Assembly: GCA_017652715.1 (NCBI GenBank)
Contig: JAGCAL010000020.1
Span: 1 to 11,860, forward strand
DNA from: Candidatus Saccharimonadota bacterium
GTDB taxonomy: Bacteria > Patescibacteriota > Saccharimonadia > Saccharimonadales > Saccharimonadaceae
Reading direction: 5' to 3'
DNA length: 11,860 nucleotides
Positions 6,265 to 11,860 of this stretch are shown piece by piece (the first letter of the stretch is position 1; every line of letters begins with the position of its first letter). The notes beneath the pieces are model-generated. The model searched no databases. It was not told the DNA's origin and saw only the letters and a program-made list of their open reading frames with translations. The position numbers were made by a program, and so were the translations under genes.

Positions 6265-7146
6265 ATGGACGCACAGCAGACGAATTTAGGTAACCAGAAT
6301 ATGATGCCGCAGCAAACGCCGCAGCAGATTTTGCCTAATCAGCAAATGCCACAACAGATATTGCCTAATCAACAGATGGCGATGCAGAATCAAAATGTAG
6401 CTAGTATTGGTTCGGCGGCGATGCAGGCGAATCAGGCTGCGCCGATTTCGCCGAATAAGGAAAACCCTACTTCGACACAGTCGACGCTACTTATTTCAGA
6501 GCTTCGCGACAATGTCGTGATTATGAAAGATGGTTCGTTTAGGGCGGTTGTGGCGTGTAAATCGATAAACTTTGATCTTATGAGTGATATGGAAAGGGAG
6601 GGTGTAGAATACTCATATCAGAACTTTTTGAATTCTTTGAAGTTTACGACTCAAATATTGGTACGTTCGCAGAGAGTAGATATTGGTCCGTATATCGAGA
6701 GACTAACTGAGATTCGACGAAATAACGACAATATGCTACTTGGTGTTTTGATGGATGACTATATTAACTTTATTGATATTCTGTCGCAAGAAGCAAATAT
6801 TATGGATAAGTCATTTTTCGTGATTATTCCTTATTATACATCGATTGATGCCGAGAAGGCTTTGCAGCAGACTAAGAATTTCTTTAAGACGTTTTCAAGA
6901 ACAAAAGCCCCGGAAGTAACACGGATTGATCGAGCAACTTATGATAAGGCGCTTTCGGAATTAGCAAACCGAGTTGATTCGGTTATGTCGGGGTTGTTTC
7001 AAATAGGTATTCATTCGGTGCGTCTAAATACAAAAGAATTGGCGGAACTTTATTATAACTTTAATAATCCGGATACGGCAGTACGTGAACCGTTAATTGA
7101 CTTTTCCCAATTGGCGACAATGTATGTGAAAAAAGGAGAGAAATAA
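6265..7146 (+). CDS. TraC-like protein resembling the N-terminal domain of VirB4
   Basis: A 293-aa protein. Residues 1-70 are Gln/Asn/Pro/Met-rich and probably disordered, including a tandem PQQILPNQQM (19-28, 29-38). From about 76 it becomes a folded domain: LLISELRDNVVIMKDGSFRA, VVACKSINFDLMSD, SYQNFLNSLKFTTQILVRSQ and, later, KSFFVIIPYYTS. This pattern matches the TraC-like/VirB4 N-terminal domain that precedes the ATPase in conjugation proteins. There is no Walker motif. It ends in a TAATG overlap with the virB4 gene, and the partner ATPase is next door, so the two probably form one complex at the membrane. The ATG has no close SD (the nearest GGAGGG is 28 nt upstream inside prgI), so it likely relies on coupling to the prgI stop 3 nt before. 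Confidence 0.75.
   Translation: MDAQQTNLGNQNMMPQQTPQQILPNQQMPQQILPNQQMAMQNQNVASIGSAAMQANQAAPISPNKENPTSTQSTLLISELRDNVVIMKDGSFRAVVACKSINFDLMSDMEREGVEYSYQNFLNSLKFTTQILVRSQRVDIGPYIERLTEIRRNNDNMLLGVLMDDYINFIDILSQEANIMDKSFFVIIPYYTSIDAEKALQQTKNFFKTFSRTKAPEVTRIDRATYDKALSELANRVDSVMSGLFQIGIHSVRLNTKELAELYYNFNNPDTAVREPLIDFSQLATMYVKKGEK
6319..6378 (+). repeat. Two tandem 30-bp units in the traC-like gene
   Basis: Two adjacent 30-bp units each encode PQQILPNQQM. They differ only at synonymous third positions (CAG/CAA, CCG/CCA, ATT/ATA), so the peptide has been kept while the DNA drifted, or the duplication is not recent. Confidence 0.85.
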
Positions 7147-8969
7147 TGGCTAAGAAGAAGCAGTTGACTGCGGCGGAAATTGCAGCGCAAAATGAAGCGA
7201 TGGAGGCGGCACGCATTCAGCATGCTTTTGAGCAGGGGACTAATACATTACGCGATTTGATTTCTCCGTCAGCAATTGAAATTCATTCGGATTATTTTAG
7301 ACTAGGGAATAAATATGGTCGGACACTTTACGTTTATGGGTATCCACGGACGATTTATACGGGGTGGCTTTCATCTATTATTAATATCGATGAAGTAGTC
7401 GATGTTTCAATGTATATTTATCCGGTTGAGTCTGCGGTTGTGATGAAGAATCTACGTACGAAGGCGACACAGCTTGAGGCGTCGATGAATTTGAATATGG
7501 AGAAGGGGAAGATTCGTGATCCGGAACTCGAGGCGGCGCTTCAGGATACTGAGGAATTGCGTGACCAACTTCAGGTTGGAGCGGAGAAGTTTTTCCGTTT
7601 TGGACTATATATAACATTATGGACGGATTCGCTTGATGAGATGAAGTTTGTGCAACAGAAGGTCGAAACGATTTTTGGCCAGCAGATGATTTTCTCAAAA
7701 GTTGCAAATTCGCAACAAGAGCAAGGTTTAAATTCGACCATGCCGCAGTGTACTGACCAATTGCAGATTCGAAGGAATATGAACACTGGCGCCATTTCGA
7801 CATCTTTCCCGTTTACGTCGGCTGATTTGACGCAGGACAAAGGTATATTATATGGCATTAATATGCATAATAATGGCTTAGTGATATTTGACCGATTTAG
7901 TTTAGAGAATGCAAATATGGTAGTATTTGCGAAGTCTGGTGCTGGTAAGTCGTTTACGGTGAAACTTGAGGCGCTACGTTCGATGATGGTCGGGGCGGAG
8001 ATTTTGATTATTGACCCAGAAAATGAGTATCAGAAGCTTTGTGATGCGGTTGGTGGATCCTATATTAGATTGTCGCTTAATTCGGATGTAAGAATTAATC
8101 CTTTTGATTTACCGAAGGTAGTAGATTCGGAAGATGCGGATGATGCTCTACGGGCGAATTTAGTAACGCTACATGGTTTACTTAGATTGATGCTAGGTGG
8201 GAATCAGGTAGTCGGAGGCGGAGTTGTACCGGCGCTTTCGGCGAGCGAAGAAGCAGATCTGGATCAGGCGTTAATTGATACATATGCAAGAGCGGGAATT
8301 ACGTCTGACCCGTTGACGCATCAATCGACGCCGCCGACGATTGCAAATTTGTATGATACACTACTTCATATGGGCGGTTCGGGTCCGCAACTTGCGCAGA
8401 GACTTAGGAAGTATACGACCGGTACGTTTGCGGGTATTTTCTCGCAACAATCAAACATTGATATTAATAATCAGATGGTCGTGTTTAATATTAGGGATTT
8501 GGAAGATGAACTAAGACCGGTGGCGATGTATATTGTGTTGTCGCATATTTGGAATATTATTAGGGCAGAACAAAAGAAGCGACTTCTGATTGTTGATGAG
8601 GCTTGGCAGTTGATGCAGCATGAGGATTCGGCGAATTTCTTGTTCTCGCTTGCGAAGAGAGCGCGTAAATATTATCTAGGACTAACAACTGTTACACAGG
8701 ATGTGGAAGATTTTATGGGTTCCAAGATGGGACGGGCGATTGTTGGGAACTCTTCGATTCAGTTACTTTTGAAACAAAATGTTTCGGCAGTTGATGTTCT
8801 GTCTGATGTGTTTAAGTTGACGGAAGAGGAGAAACGACGATTAGCGAACTTCCCGGTTGGACAAGGGCTTTTCTTTGCGGGTTCAAATCATGTGCATATT
8901 CAAATTATTGCTTCGGAAACAGAGGAAGGGTTGATTACGACGAACCCGAGCAAAGCGGCGAGAAATTAG
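7146..8969 (+). CDS. virB4: VirB4-family T4SS ATPase
   Basis: A 607-aa ATPase that powers T4SS assembly and substrate transfer at the cytoplasmic face of the membrane. The N-terminal part (about 1-230) carries the VirB4-type segment YGRTLYVYGYPRTIYTGWLS and a charged helical stretch. The RecA-like motor has Walker A KSGAGKS (263-269), the motif IDPENEYQKL, Walker B LLIVDEAW (480-487, catalytic E485) and the conserved TTVTQDVEDFM and GNSSIQLLLKQN motifs after it. Length and motif order match short VirB4 proteins of Gram-positive and CPR loci. The start is clear: AAGGAG (7133-7138) lies 7 nt before the ATG, which overlaps the upstream stop by one base (TAATG). The TAG stop lies inside the CIRCE operator of dnaJ. 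All ATPase motifs are intact, so the protein should be active. Confidence 0.95.
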   Translation: MAKKKQLTAAEIAAQNEAMEAARIQHAFEQGTNTLRDLISPSAIEIHSDYFRLGNKYGRTLYVYGYPRTIYTGWLSSIINIDEVVDVSMYIYPVESAVVMKNLRTKATQLEASMNLNMEKGKIRDPELEAALQDTEELRDQLQVGAEKFFRFGLYITLWTDSLDEMKFVQQKVETIFGQQMIFSKVANSQQEQGLNSTMPQCTDQLQIRRNMNTGAISTSFPFTSADLTQDKGILYGINMHNNGLVIFDRFSLENANMVVFAKSGAGKSFTVKLEALRSMMVGAEILIIDPENEYQKLCDAVGGSYIRLSLNSDVRINPFDLPKVVDSEDADDALRANLVTLHGLLRLMLGGNQVVGGGVVPALSASEEADLDQALIDTYARAGITSDPLTHQSTPPTIANLYDTLLHMGGSGPQLAQRLRKYTTGTFAGIFSQQSNIDINNQMVVFNIRDLEDELRPVAMYIVLSHIWNIIRAEQKKRLLIVDEAWQLMQHEDSANFLFSLAKRARKYYLGLTTVTQDVEDFMGSKMGRAIVGNSSIQLLLKQNVSAVDVLSDVFKLTEEEKRRLANFPVGQGLFFAGSNHVHIQIIASETEEGLITTNPSKAARN

Positions 8970-8992
8970 CACTCTTGTATTTTGAGTGCTAG
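8966..8992 (+). promoter_or_regulatory. CIRCE operator (HrcA-binding site)
   Basis: TTAGCACTC, nine spacer bases, then GAGTGCTAG. Only the final base departs from the consensus TTAGCACTC-N9-GAGTGCTAA, leaving perfect 8-bp arms. CIRCE is bound by the heat-sensitive repressor HrcA. It precedes dnaJ and overlaps its -35 box. It also contains the virB4 stop codon (8967-8969). The hrcA gene is not in this window. Confidence 0.95.
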
Positions 8993-9003
8993 TAATATAT
9001 AAT
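8975..9003 (+). promoter_or_regulatory. dnaJ promoter overlapped by CIRCE, predicted leaderless
   Basis: TTGTAT (8975-8980) lies in the CIRCE spacer, and a perfect TATAAT (8998-9003) follows after exactly 17 bp. The ATG is at 9012, 8 nt after the -10, so the transcript should begin within 1-2 nt of the start codon. There is no SD. HrcA bound to CIRCE would cover the -35 and block polymerase, so dnaJ should be induced by heat or misfolding stress. Confidence 0.8.
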
Positions 9004-9011
9004 ATATTATT

Positions 9012-9917
9012 ATGGCAAAACGTGATTATTATGAAGTTTTGGGTGTTTCAAAAAATGCATCTGATGACGAAATAAAAAAAGCTTACAGAAAGTTAGCGAT
9101 TAAGTATCATCCGGACAAGAACCCGGGTGATAAAGAGGCTGAAGCCAAATTTAAGGAAATTAATGAGGCGCATGACGTGCTTTCTGATAAACAGAAGCGG
9201 GCGCGTTATGATCAGTTTGGTCATGCAGGCGTAGGAGGCGGGGCTTCTGGGAATCCGTTTGCTTCTGGTAATCCGTTTGGCGGTGGATTTAATTATGGTG
9301 GCCAGACCTTTAACTTTGATTTTGGTGGGGGAGGGCTAGATGATATTCTAGGAAACTTGTTTGGGTTTGGAGCTGGAGGTGCTAGACGACCGCAGCGAGG
9401 AGCGGATTATCAAACTTCGGTGACACTTAGTTTTGAGGAAGCAATTTTTGGAACGATGAAAACTATTTCGGTCGAAGGGAAAGATTTGAAGGTCAAAATT
9501 CCGGCTGGGATTGATGATGGGATGTCGATAAGACTAAAGGGTAAGGGTGGTCCGGCGCCGGAAGGCGGAGAGAAGGGCGATCTTTACGTACGGATTCGAG
9601 TTAAGCCGCATAAAAACTTGACTAGGGAAGGTGCGATTATTCTATCGGAAGAAAGAATTAGCATGGTTGATGCGGCGCTTGGTTGCGAAATTGATGTTGA
9701 GACGGTGGATGGAAAAATCACGATGAAGGTTCCAGCAGGAACGCAGTCCGGGACGCCGTTTAAGTTATCAGGACATGGTGTGCCGTTCAGAGCGGATGGT
9801 GATAGAGGTCCGCATATCGTGACAGTGATTGTCGAAACGCCGAAGAATTTAAGTCGTAAACAAAAGGAATTACTGGAAGAATTTAGGAACAGTAAGAAAC
9901 GGGGATTTTGGGGATAA
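9012..9917 (+). CDS. dnaJ: DnaJ-type co-chaperone lacking the zinc-finger domain (CbpA-like)
   Basis: A 301-aa J-domain protein that delivers clients to DnaK and stimulates its ATPase. The J domain (1-70) carries [13 protein letters not shown], the catalytic HPD (33-35) and YDQFGHAG at its end. A Gly/Phe-rich linker follows (about 71-126), then two C-terminal beta domains ([17 protein letters not shown] at about 140, [12 protein letters not shown], later KMTMKVPAG-like sequence) and a terminal helix. There are no CxxCxGxG repeats, so this is a type II (CbpA/DnaJ-B) protein rather than classical DnaJ of about 375 aa. CIRCE control is typical of the main stress chaperone set, which suggests that it acts as a housekeeping DnaJ here. 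The symbol dnaJ is used in that sense; cbpA would be an alternative. Confidence 0.93.
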   Translation: MAKRDYYEVLGVSKNASDDEIKKAYRKLAIKYHPDKNPGDKEAEAKFKEINEAHDVLSDKQKRARYDQFGHAGVGGGASGNPFASGNPFGGGFNYGGQTFNFDFGGGGLDDILGNLFGFGAGGARRPQRGADYQTSVTLSFEEAIFGTMKTISVEGKDLKVKIPAGIDDGMSIRLKGKGGPAPEGGEKGDLYVRIRVKPHKNLTREGAIILSEERISMVDAALGCEIDVETVDGKITMKVPAGTQSGTPFKLSGHGVPFRADGDRGPHIVTVIVETPKNLSRKQKELLEEFRNSKKRGFWG

Positions 9918-9931
9918 TTAATTATTAATTA
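9915..9931. repeat. AT-rich palindrome joining two convergent stop codons
   Basis: The 17 bp from the dnaJ TAA to the TAA of the facing gene form an imperfect palindrome (8-bp arms, one central base). Only 11 bp separate the two genes. It is too AT-rich to be a convincing hairpin terminator, and no GC-rich stem with a T-run is seen for either gene. Confidence 0.3.
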
Positions 9932-10147
9932 TGCGACAATACGAGTTTCGACGACACCAGTGGAAGTATTTCTAACGACCAGGTCAACACCGTTTGCGGC
10001 GCGTTCGATGCGATGGGTAACCCAGCCTGCAGAATTTCTGACTACGAGAGAGTTAGACAATAAGCTTCCCTCAATGTAAGACGTTGTGCCATCGGGAGCG
10101 CGATAAATTATACCTTCTCTGATTAGCATTTCTTCTAGTTTACCCAT
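9929..10147 (-). CDS. Small hypothetical protein, 72 aa, with an internal beta-like repeat
   Basis: I do not recognise this family. The 72-aa protein begins MGKLEEMLIREGIIYRAPDG, a short amphipathic start, and continues as alternating hydrophobic and polar residues that suggest beta strands. LVVRN occurs twice (34-38 and 56-60), each followed by a Ser/Thr-x-Gly turn, a Val and an R-I pair (46-47, 69-70), so the second half looks like a duplicated beta-hairpin unit of about 22 residues. There is no signal peptide, membrane helix or cysteine. It is probably real: GGAGG (10152-10156) in an extended AGGAGG stands 4-5 nt before the ATG, stronger than most sites here. It converges with dnaJ and diverges from rny. 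Function unknown. Confidence 0.7.
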   Translation of the reverse strand: MGKLEEMLIREGIIYRAPDGTTSYIEGSLLSNSLVVRNSAGWVTHRIERAANGVDLVVRNTSTGVVETRIVA

Positions 10148-10170
10148 TTTACCTCCTCTTATTTTTGATA

Positions 10171-10199
10171 AGTGTAATCTAACGAACTGGAAAATGCAA
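10171..10199 (-). promoter_or_regulatory. Weak candidate promoter of the 72-aa gene
   Basis: Minus-strand TTGCAT (plus 10194-10199), a 17-bp spacer and TACACT (plus 10171-10176). Transcription would begin near 10164, leaving a leader of about 17 nt that includes the strong AGGAGG. Both boxes match only partly; the support is mainly spacing and position. Confidence 0.35.
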
Positions 10200-10248
10200 G
10201 CATGACTTTAATATTATTGGCGGACCGCTTCTAAAATGTGGTTTTTTA

Positions 10249-10257
10249 TGTTATACT
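10249..10257 (+). promoter_or_regulatory. Extended -10 promoter of rny
   Basis: TGTTATACT: TATACT at 10252-10257 with TG one base before it. No good -35 lies 16-18 bp upstream. Transcription would begin near 10264, leaving a leader of about 85 nt before the rny ATG, much longer than other leaders in this window. The rest of the 10148-10348 gap holds only the facing promoter of the 72-aa gene and the hairpin described separately. Confidence 0.5.
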
Positions 10258-10304
10258 AGAGAGGTAAACTTATAAATTTATAATTTGATTTTATTTGTTA
10301 AATC

Positions 10305-10327
10305 GTTGATATCAGGAAAATATCAGC
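10305..10327 (+). promoter_or_regulatory. Stem-loop in the rny 5' leader
   Basis: GTTGATAT (10305-10312) pairs with ATATCAGC (10320-10327), eight pairs with one G-T wobble, around the loop CAGGAAA. It ends 11 nt before the AAAGGG ribosome site (10339-10344). It may influence stability or translation of the rny mRNA. No known riboswitch is recognised. Confidence 0.35.
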
Positions 10328-10348
10328 AAAACAATTAGAAAGGGTAAT

Positions 10349-11860
10349 ATGGAAATAATAATTCCAATTATCGCTGCGGTGGCGGGATTAGCTGTTGGCG
10401 CGGGCGGAATTTTTGCGTATAACAAAAAAAATGAAAATGGGGGGAAAGACAAGGCTGATGATTTAGTAAGAAAGGCGAAACGCGAAGCTTCGGATATAGT
10501 TTTAGCTGCGAAGAAAGAGGCTTCAAATATTGCTGAAAAGAATCAGGCAGAAGAAAATGAACGACGCACAGAGTGTATGAAAACAGAGAATCGTTTAGCG
10601 GAACGAGAGACAACTCTAGATTCTAAGTTGGATCAGCTTGAGCGAAAGTCGGAAAAACTAAATAAGGAAGAGCGCGAAATTGAAGAATTGAAAAATGAGA
10701 TTAAGGAAATTCGCGTTAAACAACATGAGAAACTAGAGAAGATTGCAGGATTGTCGAAAGCGGATGCGAGAGAGAAATTGATGAAGATGACGGAGAATGA
10801 TATAAAGCAGGACTTGGTTGGGCTAATAAATAAAGAGCAGAAGGAGATTAAGCACGATATCGATGAAACTGCTCAGGCGATGCTATTAACTGCGATGGAA
10901 CGGATGAGTTCTGAGGTAACTGCTGATAGAACTGTGACAGCGCTCAAACTTGCCGATGATGATATGAAGGGTCGGATTATTGGCAAGGAAGGTCGAAATA
11001 TTCAGGCACTTCAGCGAGCGACTGGTGTCGATATTATGGTTGACGATACGCCGGGGATGGTGGTTCTTTCTAGCTTTGACCCAATCAGGCGACAGGTAGC
11101 GCGATATGCCCTTGAGCGTTTAATGAAGGACGGGCGAATTAACCCGGCTTCGATTGAAGATGCGGTAGCTAAGGCTGAGAAGGAAATTGAGAAGGAAGTT
11201 GTGCGGGCTGGTGAGGATGCGGCGCGCGAAGTCGGCGTTGTTGGTATTCCTCGCGAGATTTTACATTTGCTTGGTGAGTTGAAATTTAGGACTTCGTATG
11301 GACAGAATGTTTTGTTGCATTCGGTTGAGATGGCGCATGTAGCCGGGATGATTGCGGAGGAGATTGGAGCCGATAAGAGAGTTGCTAAGACGGCTGCGCT
11401 TCTACATGATATGGGTAAGGCAGTAACGCATAAGATTGAGGGAAAACATGCTGATATTGGCGCGGAACTAGCGAAGAAATATGGTATGCCGGAAGCGGTT
11501 GTACATGCGATTGCGGCGCATCATGATGACATTGAGCCGACGACGCCAGAAGCAATTATCGTAAAGATTGTTGATGCGATGAGTGCGGCAAGGCCGGGAG
11601 CGCGCAACATTTCGGCAGAGAACTTTGCAGAAAGGATGAAGGATCTTGAAAATATTGCAACTTCGTTCCCTGGTATTGATAAGGCGTATGCGATTTCGGC
11701 TGGACGTGAGATAAGAGTGATTGTTGAACCTAAGCAAATTGATGACCTTTCGGCTTTGAAACTAGCACGTGATATTGCAAATAAGATTGAAGCGACGATG
11801 AGTTATCCTGGGATTATTAAGGTTAATGTAATTAGAGAAACGAGAGCTGTCGAGTACGCA
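10349..11860 (+). CDS. rny: Ribonuclease Y (endoribonuclease), last codon or so beyond the window
   Basis: RNase Y is a membrane-anchored endoribonuclease that starts mRNA decay. All 504 visible codons are open. An N-terminal membrane helix (3-24) is followed by a long charged coiled coil (about 30-185), a KH RNA-binding domain with GRIIGKEG (208-215) and an HD metal-dependent phosphodiesterase domain with H324, H353-D354 (LLHDMGK), H391-H392-D393-D394 and D409. The visible end, VIRETRAVEYA, is where family members normally stop within a residue or two, so the protein is essentially complete. The start at 10349 has AAAGGG (10339-10344) 4 nt upstream and places the membrane helix at the N-terminus, as expected. 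It has its own promoter and is not part of the T4SS-like locus. Confidence 0.95.
   Translation, partial: MEIIIPIIAAVAGLAVGAGGIFAYNKKNENGGKDKADDLVRKAKREASDIVLAAKKEASNIAEKNQAEENERRTECMKTENRLAERETTLDSKLDQLERKSEKLNKEEREIEELKNEIKEIRVKQHEKLEKIAGLSKADAREKLMKMTENDIKQDLVGLINKEQKEIKHDIDETAQAMLLTAMERMSSEVTADRTVTALKLADDDMKGRIIGKEGRNIQALQRATGVDIMVDDTPGMVVLSSFDPIRRQVARYALERLMKDGRINPASIEDAVAKAEKEIEKEVVRAGEDAAREVGVVGIPREILHLLGELKFRTSYGQNVLLHSVEMAHVAGMIAEEIGADKRVAKTAALLHDMGKAVTHKIEGKHADIGAELAKKYGMPEAVVHAIAAHHDDIEPTTPEAIIVKIVDAMSAARPGARNISAENFAERMKDLENIATSFPGIDKAYAISAGREIRVIVEPKQIDDLSALKLARDIANKIEATMSYPGIIKVNVIRETRAVEYA

Noticed and set aside
10285..10340. Short TTG-initiated open frame upstream of rny
   Set aside because: It is under 20 codons, begins about 20 nt after the nearest purine-rich site and has no other support.
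1..11860. CRISPR array, tRNA, rRNA, insertion sequence or prophage genes
   Set aside because: No regularly spaced repeats, clover-leaf sequences, transposase or phage proteins are visible; nearly all the sequence is taken up by the genes listed.

Overview
The window looks like chromosomal DNA of a Candidate Phyla Radiation bacterium, most probably Saccharibacteria (TM7). This is an inference from gene content: a type IV secretion (T4SS)-like block with PrgI-, TraC-like and VirB4 proteins, several small two-helix pilin-like proteins, a VirB6-like protein with a very long tail, a zinc-finger-less DnaJ under a CIRCE operator, and RNase Y. All eight complete genes end in TAA (5) or TAG (3). None ends in TGA, and none needs TGA as sense.

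Left arm (1-1632, minus strand). Three VirB2/TrbC-like pilin genes lie in a row. The promoter-proximal one (895-1632) has a signal peptide and a tandem duplication of the pilin fold. The next (435-884) has a signal peptide and a single fold, and is coupled to the first by a 10-nt gap. The last (1-256, cut by the window edge) has its own promoter and no signal peptide.

Centre (1633-8969). A 167-bp divergent promoter region separates the pilins from a rightward cluster: a 1156-aa VirB6/TrbL-like membrane protein, a PrgI-family protein with a 200-aa tail, a TraC-like protein resembling the N-terminal part of VirB4, and the VirB4 ATPase. Together they look like the inner-membrane channel, energiser and pilin part of a T4SS-like apparatus. 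No relaxase, VirD4 coupling protein or VirB8/9/10 homologue is in the window, so the substrate cannot be told from here.

Right arm (8966-11860). A near-perfect CIRCE operator overlaps the virB4 stop codon and the -35 box of dnaJ. A small hypothetical gene (9929-10147, minus) converges on dnaJ. RNase Y (10349 to the right edge) is divergent from it and is complete but for about its last codon and stop.

Regulation is readable. Three genes (pilin 895-1632, prgI, dnaJ) have a -10 box only 6-8 nt before the ATG and no Shine-Dalgarno (SD) sequence, which predicts leaderless mRNAs. The other genes have SD sequences, apart from the traC-like gene, which probably depends on coupling to prgI. No gene-free stretch exceeds about 200 bp.
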